From NCBI RefSeq assembly GCF_025147465.1, contig NZ_JALXOZ010000008.1, positions 32,913 to 96,912 of the forward strand: a DNA stretch of 64,000 bases. The letters are read 5' to 3'. Of the stretch, positions 53,565-62,929 are shown one piece after another. Made by a program: the position numbers and the translations under genes. How positions within the stretch are numbered: the stretch's first letter is position 1; every line of letters starts with the position of its first letter. Origin of the DNA: Dermabacter sp. p3-SID358 (GTDB lineage Bacteria; Actinomycetota; Actinomycetes; Actinomycetales; Dermabacteraceae). The notes below the pieces were generated by a model. That model was not told the origin of the DNA. It ran no database searches and saw nothing but the letters and a program-made list of their open reading frames with translations.

Positions 53565-54413
53565 ATGAATCTCGCGCTCGTCACAGGCTCAACCTCCGGC
53601 CTTGGTCTCGAATTCGCATGGCAACTCGCGGGCAGTGGCCACGACCTCGTGCTCGTGGCTCGAAACGAAGACCGTCTCGCAGCAGTCGCCGCTCAAATTG
53701 AAGCGGTGTCGGGAGCCCGAGTGAGCATTCTTCCGGCGGATTTGTCGGTCAAGGCCGATGTCGAGCGCGTGGCACGCCGCATCCTCGACCCAGTGGAGCC
53801 GATTGGTCTTCTCGTGAACAACACCGGACATTCGGTCCGTGCATCTTTCCTCGAAGGCGAGATCGAGGAGTTCTTGGAGGAAATTGATTTCGATGTGCGC
53901 GCGACATTGATTCTTGCGCACGCCGCGGCAACGGCGATGACACGCAAGGGTTCAGGCGCGATTCTCAACGTGTCGTCTATGGCAGGTTTTACCGCGACGA
54001 ACCTCTCGGCGGCGGCGAAGAGCTGGGTCGTGATTTTCACGGAGTATCTCGCGCAAGAGCTCGAAGGTACGGGCGTGAGTGCAACCGTGCTGATCCCGGG
54101 GTTTGTGCACACCGAGAGTCATCAAAACGCCGCCGTCAACATGGATGGCGCACCGCGCGTGACGTGGCTCAAGGCGCCGTTCGTGGTGCAACATGCCCTC
54201 AAGGACGTCGCGTCTGGCGAGGTTGTTTCGGTGCCGTCGCTCGCGTACAATTCCGGAGCCCTTCAACGAGCAACCCCAAAGGCGCTCAGGCGAGCGCTTC
54301 AGAGCGAAGCGATCGCGCACGCTATGAACAAGGTTCGGGTTCACAAAGTTGAGCGCGCCGCGGCGCGCAAGTCAGCATTCGAGAGGTTGCTGCGCAGGCG
54401 TCGGGAAAAGTGA
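53565..54413 (+). CDS. Short-chain dehydrogenase/reductase lacking the catalytic tyrosine
   Basis: A 282-residue Rossmann protein. ALVTGSTSGLG binds NAD(P), and NNTG (85-88) stands for the usual NNAG. ILNVSS holds the catalytic Ser138. The YxxxK motif reads SAAAK (148-152): Lys152 is kept but the Tyr is replaced by Ser. Normal oxidoreductase chemistry is thus doubtful. The C-terminal 50 residues are strongly basic. The family (GLGLEFAWQLA) usually reduces carbonyls of unknown nature. It stands alone between xth and the metallopeptidase. Confidence 0.88.
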   Translation: MNLALVTGSTSGLGLEFAWQLAGSGHDLVLVARNEDRLAAVAAQIEAVSGARVSILPADLSVKADVERVARRILDPVEPIGLLVNNTGHSVRASFLEGEIEEFLEEIDFDVRATLILAHAAATAMTRKGSGAILNVSSMAGFTATNLSAAAKSWVVIFTEYLAQELEGTGVSATVLIPGFVHTESHQNAAVNMDGAPRVTWLKAPFVVQHALKDVASGEVVSVPSLAYNSGALQRATPKALRRALQSEAIAHAMNKVRVHKVERAAARKSAFERLLRRRREK

Positions 54414-54440
54414 CCCCGCACAGGCTTCGGGGGCAGCTCA

Positions 54441-55358
54441 CTACGGTCGATCTACAGCGAACGTGTTGCAGGCCTTGTAGGTGCCTTCGTTGTACCCCTT
54501 CACGAACCAGTTGCGACGCTGCGCGGAAGAGCCGTGCGTCCAGGTGTCGGGCACGACCTCGCCCCCGGCAACTTCGCCCTGGATGTGGTCATCGCCAACT
54601 GCGCTTGCGGCGCTCAGGGCGTCGTCGACATCGTTGTCGGTGAGGGGCTGAAGCATCGCCTTGCCGTCCTCATCTACCGTGGTCGCGGCGTGGTGCGCCC
54701 ACATGCCCGCATAGCAGTCGGCCTGAAGTTCGAGGCGCACCTGATCTGAATCGGGGCCGGTCCCCGAGCGGTCGATGCGCTCCATCGTGCCGTCGAGCCT
54801 CTGAATGTGGTGCCCGTACTCGTGCGCGACGACGTAGGCTTTCGCGAGCTGGCCGCTGCTCGCTCCGAAGCGCGAGCTGAGCTGCTCGTAGAACGATGTG
54901 TCCACGTAAATGGTGGAATCGGCGGGGCAATAGAAAGGTCCCGTCGCGGAGGTGGCGGGGCCGCAACCGGTGTTGACTGAGTCGGTGAACACGACCGCTT
55001 GCGGCTCTTGGAACTGAAATCCGGAGCCCTTCGCCTCGCCTTCCCATAGAGAGTCGGCCGATTCGACTGTCGCTTGCACGAGGCAGTCGTCGTTGTTGTT
55101 CGCGTCGGCACCGGTTTGGCATTCTTCGAGAACGGAGCCTTGCTGAGACTGCTGCTGCGAGCTTGGGGCAGGTGCTTGGCCGCCACCGAGAAGCATCGAC
55201 GGGTCAACGCCGAGGAACAGGAGGACGATCACGATGACGAGTGTGCCGAGGCCGCCGCCTCCGAGGGCGATCGCACCGCCGCGGCGCATGCCTCCGCCGC
55301 CGCCGGACCGGCGGCGAGTGTTGTCGGAGCGGATCTCGGCATTGGGGTTGAAGGTCAT
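54441..55358 (-). CDS. Neutral zinc metallopeptidase (YpfJ family)
   Basis: A 305-residue membrane-anchored protein. A cytosolic Gly/Arg-rich start precedes one helix (LGTLVIVIVLLFLGV), a Gln/Ser/Pro linker, and the external peptidase domain with VVFTDSVNTGCGPA, FYCPADSTIYVD, and the zinc motif HEYGHHIQ. LQADCYAGMWAHHA supplies a further ligand and QRRNWFVKGYNEG is the family end. Four cysteines could form disulfides. Substrates are unknown. It is divergent from the acyl-CoA ligase. Confidence 0.92.
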   Translation of the reverse strand: MTFNPNAEIRSDNTRRRSGGGGGMRRGGAIALGGGGLGTLVIVIVLLFLGVDPSMLLGGGQAPAPSSQQQSQQGSVLEECQTGADANNNDDCLVQATVESADSLWEGEAKGSGFQFQEPQAVVFTDSVNTGCGPATSATGPFYCPADSTIYVDTSFYEQLSSRFGASSGQLAKAYVVAHEYGHHIQRLDGTMERIDRSGTGPDSDQVRLELQADCYAGMWAHHAATTVDEDGKAMLQPLTDNDVDDALSAASAVGDDHIQGEVAGGEVVPDTWTHGSSAQRRNWFVKGYNEGTYKACNTFAVDRP

Positions 55359-55454
55359 GCACCTAATCTATCGTTTTAGCCCGGATTCTCCCCTGGAGTC
55401 GTGCCGCGCTCGCGGTCTCTAAGGTGAGGGGTGCTACCAACCCCTTAGACTGGT

Positions 55455-55481
55455 TACGGCTCCGTAGCCTACGGTCCCGTA
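55455..55481. promoter_or_regulatory. Tandem palindromic operator before the acyl-CoA ligase gene
   Basis: Two copies of the 12-bp palindrome TACGGNNCCGTA lie three bases apart (55455-55466 and 55470-55481), giving a 15-bp period. TAGACT at 55445-55450 is a fitting -10 box just before them, so a bound protein would cover the transcription start and act as a repressor. Placement suggests a TetR-type regulator that senses acyl-CoA; the protein itself is not in the window. Confidence 0.65.
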
Positions 55482-55503
55482 TCCGACGCGAAAGTCCTCT
55501 TTC

Positions 55504-57393
55504 ATGCCCGCTTCCTTGCGCGAATACACAAGCCCACTGCTCGTTGAACCGAACGGCGTCGAGCGTCTCACCGACCTCTTCCTCAAGCGCGAGAGCGAGG
55601 CACCCTCCCACGTTGCCTTTCAAGTCCCGGGCGGCACCGACGCCGCGGGATCAACCATGTGGCGCGATGTGACCACCAAGGAGTTTTTCGATTCTGCGCG
55701 TGCTCTCGCTCGTCACTTCATTGCCGCGGGCATAAAACCGGGGGATGCGATCTCGATCATGGGCCCCACGCGGTACGAGTGGGTTCTCAGTGACGTTGCC
55801 GCGCTGTGGGCTGGTGCGATCGTTGTCCCGATCTACGACACGAGCGCACCGTCGCAGGTCGAGGCAATCGTTGAGGATGCCGGTGTGATGCGCGCCATTG
55901 CCGGCACGGCGCAGCAGGCTGAAGCCCTCGCCGGGGCTCTTGGAAGCGCTGATCGCGTGTGGACGATGGAGGAGGTAAACGGCTATGAGTGTCTGCGCGA
56001 TCTTGCGGCAACTGAGCCGAAGACGATCGTCAACGATGCCGAACTCGAGAGCGCCCGTACCTCCCGCGCGCTTGAGGATGTGGCGACGATCGTGTACACC
56101 TCGGGCACCACGAGCGATCCCAAGGGCGTGCAGCTCACGCATGGCAACTTTGTTGCCCAGCTCCAGAACATCGGCGTGTCCCACGGTGAGATACTGAACG
56201 AGCGCGGCTCAACAATCCTCTTCCTCCCACTTTCGCACGTGCTCGCGCGCGGCGTGCAGCTCATTTGCCTTGCGCTCGGCATGAGGGTTGCTCACCTTTC
56301 GGATACGTCGCGAGTGATCCCCACCTTCACGGAGATCCGCCCGACGTTCGTCATGGTCGTGCCGCGAGTGCTAGAGAAGATTCTCAACGCCGTGGCTGCG
56401 CAAGCAGAGAAAAAGCGCCTCGGCGGCGTGTGGCACGATGCCCGCGAGACCGCGGTGCGGATCGGCACGATTGGGGAGGGCTTCCACGAGAGCGAGCGCC
56501 CGAAGCTCCCGTTCGGCCTTGCTGCGAAGCGCGCCCTCTACGAACGTCTCTTTTATCGCAGGATCCGCACGCTGCTTGGCGGAAATATCCAGTACATCCT
56601 GTGTGGCGGCGCGAAACTTCACCCCTCTCTCGCGCTCGCTTTTCGCGGCTTCGGCATCCCCATCATCGAAGGCTACGGCCTCACGGAAACTACCGCCCCG
56701 ATCGCCGCGAATCGTCCCGGTGACCTGACCGCGGGAAGCGTGGGCGTTCCCGTCCCCGGCACCACCATCCGCATCAGCGATGAGGGCGAGCTTCTCGCGA
56801 AGGGGCCGGGGGTCTCTCCGGGGTACAGGAACCCCGAGCACACGGCGGCGGCATATTCCGACGGTTTCTTGCGCACCGGCGATCTCGGAAGCCTCGATAG
56901 CCGCGGCCATCTCACACTCAAGGGGCGTTCCAAGGACGTGATCGTGACATCGGGCGGCAAGACGATCGAGCCTGCCGGATGGGAGGGGGCTGTCGAGCAG
57001 CACCCGAGCGTGGCCTACGCGGTTGCAGTAGGGGATGATCGCCCTTATCTCACGGCGCTTCTCATCCAGCAGTCGGAGGAAGGCGATAGCAGCGGCAATG
57101 ATATCGAGATCATCGAAAACCCCAAGCTCATTGCGGAGATTCTTCCGTATCTCGAGAACGCGAACCTTGACGTGTCGCGCACGGAGCGGATCAAGAAGTT
57201 CGCGCTTGTGAAGGCGAACCTCTCCGATCCCAATCTCGTGACCCCCTCGCTCAAACTTCGTCGCGCCGCCTTCCTTGAAAAGGCCAAGGCCGCAGTCGAG
57301 GAACTGTACGAAAAGGCACCGAAACCCTCGATCCACGAACTCGTGAAGCGTGAAGGTGCCGTGAAAGACAAACTCAAGAAGAAGCGCGACTAG
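55504..57393 (+). CDS. Long-chain fatty-acid--CoA ligase (FadD15-like)
   Basis: An AMP-forming ligase of 629 residues that activates fatty acids with ATP and CoA. It has the P-loop-like YTSGTTSDPKGVQLTHGN (A3), GYGLTETTAPIA (A5), LRTGDLGSLD (A7), and GRSKDVIVTSGGKTIEP (A8). Compared with FadD15 types it has the usual LPLSHVLARGVQ block. It may feed membrane lipid or beta-oxidation routes; no other fatty-acid gene is near. Translation starts at ATG 55504 with only a weak GAAAG upstream. Confidence 0.93.
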   Translation: MPASLREYTSPLLVEPNGVERLTDLFLKRESEAPSHVAFQVPGGTDAAGSTMWRDVTTKEFFDSARALARHFIAAGIKPGDAISIMGPTRYEWVLSDVAALWAGAIVVPIYDTSAPSQVEAIVEDAGVMRAIAGTAQQAEALAGALGSADRVWTMEEVNGYECLRDLAATEPKTIVNDAELESARTSRALEDVATIVYTSGTTSDPKGVQLTHGNFVAQLQNIGVSHGEILNERGSTILFLPLSHVLARGVQLICLALGMRVAHLSDTSRVIPTFTEIRPTFVMVVPRVLEKILNAVAAQAEKKRLGGVWHDARETAVRIGTIGEGFHESERPKLPFGLAAKRALYERLFYRRIRTLLGGNIQYILCGGAKLHPSLALAFRGFGIPIIEGYGLTETTAPIAANRPGDLTAGSVGVPVPGTTIRISDEGELLAKGPGVSPGYRNPEHTAAAYSDGFLRTGDLGSLDSRGHLTLKGRSKDVIVTSGGKTIEPAGWEGAVEQHPSVAYAVAVGDDRPYLTALLIQQSEEGDSSGNDIEIIENPKLIAEILPYLENANLDVSRTERIKKFALVKANLSDPNLVTPSLKLRRAAFLEKAKAAVEELYEKAPKPSIHELVKREGAVKDKLKKKRD

Positions 57394-57415
57394 CCTCGAG
57401 CATCTACGCTTGGAC

Positions 57416-57437
57416 AGTCCCGCGTACTTTCGGGACT
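57416..57437. repeat. Inverted repeat between the acyl-CoA ligase and DedA genes
   Basis: AGTCCCG and CGGGACT are separated by eight bases. It lies 22 bp after the ligase stop and 25 bp before the DedA start. Without a T-run it could be a weak terminator or an operator. Confidence 0.5.
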
Positions 57438-57462
57438 ACGCACCAATGGAAGGGTCCCCTAC

Positions 57463-58128
57463 GTGAACATTGTCGATTGGGCGATCAACGTGATGGGCTC
57501 GATGGGCGGCATCGGTGTGATGCTTCTCCTCTTGCTCGAATGCGTGTTCCCGCCGATCCCCTCAGAGGTCATCCTCCCGCTCGCGGGTGTAACCGCGGGC
57601 ACCGGCGAACATTCGTTCTGGGTGCTCCTTATCTGGTCGGTGATCGGCTCGACGCTTGGCGCATACATCCTCTACGGCCTCGGCCGCATCCTCGGGCCCG
57701 ATCGCACGCGCGCCCTTTTCATCAAGCTTCCGCTCATCAACGTCGAGGATTACGAAAAGACGAACGTGTGGGTCGATAAGCACGGCATGAAGGGGGTGTT
57801 CTTCGGACGCTTCATCCCGGGCATTCGCTCGCTTATCTCGATTCCCGCGGGCATGTTTGCGATGAAACTTCCGATGTTCACACTGCTCACGGCCCTCGGA
57901 AGTGCGATCTGGAACTCGATCTTCCTCGCGTTCGGCTACTTCCTCGGCACGCAGTGGCACGTGATTGAGCCCTACACGGACATCTTCTCCAAGGTCTGCT
58001 ACGTCCTCGTCATTCTCGTCGTGCTCTACTTCTTCGTGAAGCTCATTCTTCGTGAACGTCGCCGAAAAAAGCTCGGCCTTCCCGATCCCGACGACGCCGT
58101 AAAGACTAGCGACAGCATCAACTCATGA
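57463..58128 (+). CDS. DedA family membrane protein
   Basis: A 221-residue polytopic protein with the DedA hallmarks: LLECVFPPIPSEVILPLAG near residue 27, the GxxxG-rich LGAYILYGLGRILG, and the FGRFIPGIRSLISIPAGMF block. DedA proteins are implicated in moving undecaprenyl phosphate or other lipids between membrane leaflets. The start is a GTG at 57463 behind AAGGG. It overlaps the methyltransferase gene by ATGA. Confidence 0.93.
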   Translation: MNIVDWAINVMGSMGGIGVMLLLLLECVFPPIPSEVILPLAGVTAGTGEHSFWVLLIWSVIGSTLGAYILYGLGRILGPDRTRALFIKLPLINVEDYEKTNVWVDKHGMKGVFFGRFIPGIRSLISIPAGMFAMKLPMFTLLTALGSAIWNSIFLAFGYFLGTQWHVIEPYTDIFSKVCYVLVILVVLYFFVKLILRERRRKKLGLPDPDDAVKTSDSINS

Positions 58129-58757
58129 CCGCTAATCGCGAGGTCGGTGTTGGGCCGTGGGAAGGGACGTGGCCGAAAGAGCCGCATTTTGACCCGGCTC
58201 TGCTCGAGGCAGGCGACCGTCGGAACGTTCCCGACCGCTACCGGTACTGGCGCCGGGAGGCGATCATCGCCGACCTCGATGCGCACCACCGCAACGAGCT
58301 TCATGTCGCGATCGAAAACATCGACCACGATTTCAATATCGGCTCTATCGTGCGCACGGCGAACGCGTTCGGCGTCGCAGCTTTCCACATCGTCGGCAAG
58401 AAGCGCTGGAATCGTCGCGGTGCGATGGTGACTGACCGCTACCAGCATGAGTTCCACCATCAGGGCCCCGAGGATTTTCTCGCGTGGGCCCGCGAGAACG
58501 ACCGCGCCGTGGTCGCTGTCGATATCGTTCCGGGCGCCGTTCCGCTTGAGCACACGCGCCTTCCCGAAAACGCTGTGCTCGTTTTCGGCGAAGAGGGCGG
58601 CGGAGTCTCCGCACCCCTCCTGGAGGCAGCCGCCCTCACGGTCGGCATCTCGCAGTTTGGCAGCACACGTTCGATCAACGTTGGGCATGCCGCGGCGATC
58701 GTGATGCACACGTGGATCACGCAGCACGTCGAGGTTCCGCGCGGACTCACGCGCTAG
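58125..58757 (+). CDS. SpoU/TrmH family RNA 2'-O-methyltransferase
   Basis: A 210-residue knotted methyltransferase. It has the three SPOUT motifs: IENIDHDFNIGSIVRTANAFG, LVFGEEGGGVS and ISQFGSTRSINVGHAAAIVM. The N-terminal 45 residues (GPWEGTWPKEPHFDPALLEA) are typical of an actinobacterial branch. The target is a tRNA or rRNA ribose and cannot be named. It is translationally coupled to the DedA gene; the 106 bp after it hold nothing recognised. Confidence 0.92.
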   Translation: MTANREVGVGPWEGTWPKEPHFDPALLEAGDRRNVPDRYRYWRREAIIADLDAHHRNELHVAIENIDHDFNIGSIVRTANAFGVAAFHIVGKKRWNRRGAMVTDRYQHEFHHQGPEDFLAWARENDRAVVAVDIVPGAVPLEHTRLPENAVLVFGEEGGGVSAPLLEAAALTVGISQFGSTRSINVGHAAAIVMHTWITQHVEVPRGLTR

Positions 58758-58863
58758 CCTCGCTTAGCGCCGTCGTGGTCAGGATCGAATATGACCTGCG
58801 CAGTAGGGTGAAAAGGCAACGGCCCAAGCTGCCGAGAACCCGATCCATGGTTAGGAGCACACC

Positions 58864-59943
58864 GTGAGCATTACCGTGAAAGCACTCCAAAAGACCGGCC
58901 CGAAAGAGCCCTTCAAGGTCGTCAACATTGAGCGCCGTGAGCCGCAGGGGACCGATGTTCTCATCGACATCAAGGCCGCGGGCATTTGCCACAGCGACAT
59001 CCATACGATTCGCAATGAGTGGGGGCCCGCGAAGTTCCCCCTCGCGGTTGGCCACGAAATCGCGGGCGTCGTTGAGGCCGTCGGCCCCGACGTGAAGAAA
59101 TACAAGGTTGGAGATCGCGTGGGCGTCGGCTGCCTCGTGGGTTCGTGCGGCGAATGCGAGCAGTGCGAGAAAGGCTTCGAGAACAACTGCTTGAACGGCG
59201 CGATCGGCACCTACAACGCGATCGATGAAGACGGGACCGTCACTCAGGGTGGCTACTCGCAAAAGGTCACGGTGCGCGAGCGCTTCGTGTGCCGCATCCC
59301 CGATTCTCTCGATTTTGATGTCGCTGCGCCGCTCCTGTGCGCGGGAATCACAACCTACTCGCCGCTCGCGACGTGGGAGGTTGGCGAGGGCCAGAAGGTT
59401 GCGGTCGCAGGTCTCGGCGGGCTTGGCCACATGGGCGTGCAAATCGCCGCGGCGAAAGGCGCAGAGGTGAGCGTCATTTCGCGCTCGCGCAGGAAGGAAG
59501 AAGATGCGCTCGCGCTCGGCGCGAAGGAACTACTCGCGACCGGTGAGGACGAGGACTTCTTCGAGACTCACAAGGGCAAATTCGACTTCATTCTCAACAC
59601 GATCAGCGCCGAGTTCGACCTCCCGGACTTCATGAACTTGCTCAAGCCAGGCGGAAAGATGGTGCTCGTTGGCCTACCACCCGAGGGCATGCCGATCCCG
59701 ACCCGCGCTCTCACAGGGGGTCGCAAGGTCCTCGCGGGCTCGAACATTGGCGGGCTCCCCGAGACCCAAGACATGCTCGACTTCTGCGGCGAGCACAACC
59801 TCGGTGCGAAGATCGAGGTGATCGGCGTAAACGACGTTGACGCGGCCTATGAACGCGTTGTCAAGGGCGATGTGCACTTCCGCTTCGTAATCGATACGGC
59901 GACGTTCGAGGACGCCGAGGTTGCCGAGGCCGAAGCGGCGTAA
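58864..59943 (+). CDS. Zinc-dependent NAD(P) alcohol dehydrogenase (CAD/YahK type)
   Basis: A medium-chain dehydrogenase of 359 residues. The catalytic zinc site is AGICHSDIHT with GHEIAG, the structural zinc site is CGECEQCEKGFENNC, and VAGLGGLGHMG binds the nucleotide. The GRKVLAGSNIGG and DFCGEHNL segments mark the cinnamyl-alcohol-dehydrogenase-like group that reduces many aldehydes. The GTG at 58864 has AGGAG five bases upstream. It converges on the response-regulator gene with six bases between stops. Confidence 0.94.
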   Translation: MSITVKALQKTGPKEPFKVVNIERREPQGTDVLIDIKAAGICHSDIHTIRNEWGPAKFPLAVGHEIAGVVEAVGPDVKKYKVGDRVGVGCLVGSCGECEQCEKGFENNCLNGAIGTYNAIDEDGTVTQGGYSQKVTVRERFVCRIPDSLDFDVAAPLLCAGITTYSPLATWEVGEGQKVAVAGLGGLGHMGVQIAAAKGAEVSVISRSRRKEEDALALGAKELLATGEDEDFFETHKGKFDFILNTISAEFDLPDFMNLLKPGGKMVLVGLPPEGMPIPTRALTGGRKVLAGSNIGGLPETQDMLDFCGEHNLGAKIEVIGVNDVDAAYERVVKGDVHFRFVIDTATFEDAEVAEAEAA

Positions 59944-59949
59944 ACCTGA

Positions 59950-60642
59950 TTATTCTTCGCCGACTTCTACGAGCCCCGACTCGTAGGCCGCGACGACGAT
60001 CTGCGTACGGTCCCGCAGGCCGAGTTTCTGCAGGATGTGGGACACGTGGGTTTTGACGGTGGGCTCCGCGAGAAACATCGTGGAGCCCACCTCCGCGTTT
60101 GAGAGGCCCTTCGCGACGAGGCGGGCAACCTCGCGTTCGCGATCCGTGAGGGTTATGATGGCCTGAGTGAGGGCGGAGTCAGTCCGACGCTGGCTTCGCG
60201 AAAACGCTCCGAAATCTTCAATAACTTTCCGCGTGATGGAGGGGGCGAGGAGCGCGCCACCGCGATGCACCTTTCGCACGGCGTCGACGAGCTCGTCTAC
60301 CTCGGCGTCTTTGAGCAGGAAGCCACTCGCGCCGCCCCTGAGTGCCGTGTACACGTAGTCATCAGCGTCAAACGTCGTGAGAATGATGATGCGCGGGGCG
60401 GGTTCAAGGCCCGCGCGGAAGATTTCCTCCATCGCCGCAAGGCCGTCGAGGTTGGGCATGCGGATGTCCATGAGGATGATGTCGGGTCGGTTTTTGAGGG
60501 CAAGTTCGATCGCTTCGCGCCCGTCGGAGGCGGTGCCAACGACGTCGATATCCGCTTGAGCGGCAAGGAGGGCTTCGAAGCCGGCACGGACCATGGGCTG
60601 GTCGTCCGCGATGACGACGCGGATGGGGGAGTTCTCGCTCAT
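59950..60642 (-). CDS. NarL/LuxR-family response regulator
   Basis: A 230-residue regulator. The receiver domain has IADDQPMVRAGF, the phospho-acceptor Asp59 in IILMDIRMPN, a switch Thr in ILTTFD, and Lys in FLLKDA. The C-terminal helix-turn-helix has LTDREREVARLVAKGLSNAEV and VKTHVSHILQKLGLRDR. It is divergent from the histidine kinase, with a 118-bp gap, and the two should form one system. Confidence 0.94.
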   Translation of the reverse strand: MSENSPIRVVIADDQPMVRAGFEALLAAQADIDVVGTASDGREAIELALKNRPDIILMDIRMPNLDGLAAMEEIFRAGLEPAPRIIILTTFDADDYVYTALRGGASGFLLKDAEVDELVDAVRKVHRGGALLAPSITRKVIEDFGAFSRSQRRTDSALTQAIITLTDREREVARLVAKGLSNAEVGSTMFLAEPTVKTHVSHILQKLGLRDRTQIVVAAYESGLVEVGEE

Positions 60643-60760
60643 ACCTCAAGCCTAGGGGAGGAAGCATGTTTGGGAGAGCGTTCGAGCTCATCCTGAAGTA
60701 TGGCGTTGCTCGGGTCTCAAGGGGGATGGCCCACTCTCGCAGGAGCTTTAGGGTTAACCC

Positions 60761-62770
60761 ATGAGAACAGCCGAAACGACGCGGGGCGAGCGGATCGTCG
60801 CGCCTTGGTCGAGGGCGCCAATCGGCGAGCACGCACGGCAACTGGGCCGCGACTTCCTGTTCGTCTTCCCAAGCCTCGTGCTCGGGCTCCTCGTGGGCGG
60901 TGCCCTGCTCATGCTCGGCATCATGAGCGCGGTCACGCTACCGTTCCTCCTCATTGGCTTGTTGTTCTTGCCGGGAATCCTCCTCGCGGGTGGTTTCGCC
61001 GCGGATCTCACAAGGCTCCGCTCTAACGTGTGGCGGGGCGAAAAGATGCTGCAGCCACGCACGAAAGTCCCCGAATTTCACTCGCTTGTCGATTATTTTC
61101 GCGTTCTCACACACCTGCGCCTTTGGCTCGATTACGTGAGTGAAGCGTTCGTTCTGAACACGGTGCGCGTGAGCATTGGTATCGTTCTCACCTCACAAAC
61201 CATCCTCGCGCTCGTGTACGGCCTATTTTTCCCGTTGGTGACGCTCGCGGATCCCTCGTCTCGATCGGGAATCGCCGGTCCGATCGCACTCGGGGTCGAC
61301 CCGAGCCTCGATCTCGAGCCGTACGCGGGCACACTCGCGCTATTCGACTCGGTTCTCTACGTGCTCGTGGGCCTGGTGCTCATTGTCCTTCTTCCCTTCA
61401 CACTTCACGGTGCGGCGCGCATCGAGAACACCCTCGTGCGCGAGATCCTCGATGGTGACTCGTTCGCGACAATCAGTTTCAAGGGGTGGGCGACCGCGGC
61501 GATCGCCGTCATCATCCCGATTCGCGTGACGATCTCCGGGGAGGGATACCTGTGGGATCAGATCCCGACTCGTGACATCCCCGTCGGCCTTTTCACGATT
61601 CCCGTGAGCGAAGTGCTACTCGGGCTGCTCGCCCTCGCATGGGCTATCGCCTTTATTCTCCTTGTGCGGCGCCCGAAGCTCGGTGCGCTCGTCGTGTGGG
61701 TTCCATTCCTTTCCTCCTATGCCACGACCCTCGCTATCACCCTCTGGAAGTTCTACACGCAAGCCTTCGTGCCCGGCACCGACGTGCCGATTTTTCTCGC
61801 GGCGCTCGCCCTGTTCACGCTGAGCCTGCACCGAAATATCCGCCGAAGCGTCGCCACCTTGGCGACCTTCAGCGCGATCCTCGTGACCGGCACGATCATC
61901 AGGCTCGTGTGGTCCTATTCGGATGTCGAAGACCCCGTGCCGTTTCTCCAGTGGAGCCTCCTTTTTCTGGGTCTCACACTCGTCATGTGGATCGTGGCCG
62001 CTGCCCTTGGATACGGCCTTCGCTGGCTCGCCGAAACCGCGCGTGCAGCCTCTCGCGACAGGGATGCGAGGCGCGAAGCGGAAGAGCGTCAGGAGCGAGC
62101 GAAAGCCGAGAGCGCGGAGCTTGCTGAGCGCGCGCGCATCGCGCGCGAAATGCACGATGTTGTTGCCCACTCGATGTCCGTGATCAGCGTCCAGGCGCAA
62201 ACCGCGCCGTACCGTCTCGTGGGTTCCGATCTCGACGACGCCACGCGCGCCGAGTTCGCCTCGATCGCGTCGACGTCACGCAACGCCCTGCGAGAAATGC
62301 GCGCACTGCTGACGATGCTGCGCGGAACCGATGCTGAGGAAGCTCCGCAAACGGCGCCGCAGCCCGGTCTCGGCGATCTCGAAGCTCTCGTTGAACAATC
62401 CCGCGACGCCGGTGCCCATGTGGCCCTCGCAATGCCGGAAGAGGGCATCCCCGAGGTCCCGGCAACCGTCGGACTTGCCCTCTACCGCGCCGCGCAAGAG
62501 GGGCTCGCGAACGCACTTAGGCACGCCCCTGGAAGCGACATCGCCATCACGCTCAGCGCCGATGAGCTCCTCACGAGCATCGACGTGACCAATACGGCGC
62601 CGCCCACGAAGGCCGAACCCGCTCCGGGTTCCGGCATGGGACTGCGTGGGGTTCGCGAGAGAGCCCATGCCCTCGGCGGAACGGTGAACGCAGGAGAGAA
62701 TTCCGACGGCTCCTACAGCCTTGTCGTGAAAATACCGAACGCCGAGAAGGAGGCAACCGTCGGAACCTGA
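60761..62770 (+). CDS. Membrane sensor histidine kinase (HisKA_3 type)
   Basis: A 669-residue kinase. About 425 residues are membrane helices: a first Sensor-domain-like block (FLFVFPSLVLGLLVGGALLM) and further helices to residue 425. A short coiled coil leads to the phospho-acceptor His465 in REMHDVVAHSMSVI. The ATPase part has AAQEGLANALRHAP (N box) and GSGMGLRGVRERA (G box). The lack of a large outside loop suggests it senses a signal within the membrane. It pairs with the divergent response regulator. Confidence 0.92.
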   Translation: MRTAETTRGERIVAPWSRAPIGEHARQLGRDFLFVFPSLVLGLLVGGALLMLGIMSAVTLPFLLIGLLFLPGILLAGGFAADLTRLRSNVWRGEKMLQPRTKVPEFHSLVDYFRVLTHLRLWLDYVSEAFVLNTVRVSIGIVLTSQTILALVYGLFFPLVTLADPSSRSGIAGPIALGVDPSLDLEPYAGTLALFDSVLYVLVGLVLIVLLPFTLHGAARIENTLVREILDGDSFATISFKGWATAAIAVIIPIRVTISGEGYLWDQIPTRDIPVGLFTIPVSEVLLGLLALAWAIAFILLVRRPKLGALVVWVPFLSSYATTLAITLWKFYTQAFVPGTDVPIFLAALALFTLSLHRNIRRSVATLATFSAILVTGTIIRLVWSYSDVEDPVPFLQWSLLFLGLTLVMWIVAAALGYGLRWLAETARAASRDRDARREAEERQERAKAESAELAERARIAREMHDVVAHSMSVISVQAQTAPYRLVGSDLDDATRAEFASIASTSRNALREMRALLTMLRGTDAEEAPQTAPQPGLGDLEALVEQSRDAGAHVALAMPEEGIPEVPATVGLALYRAAQEGLANALRHAPGSDIAITLSADELLTSIDVTNTAPPTKAEPAPGSGMGLRGVRERAHALGGTVNAGENSDGSYSLVVKIPNAEKEATVGT

Positions 62771-62929
62771 ACCACCCCACCACCCTGCTGTGGCCCAGCT
62801 CTCACGAAATCCTGCGGGTGGGCCGAACGGGGAAGGGTCCCGAGTGAGGTGTGGAAGAATGAAAGGGCAAATGCAACGTGGATCTGCGAGGTACACGGGT
62901 GCCCGCGATCCCCACTCGAAGGAGCACAT

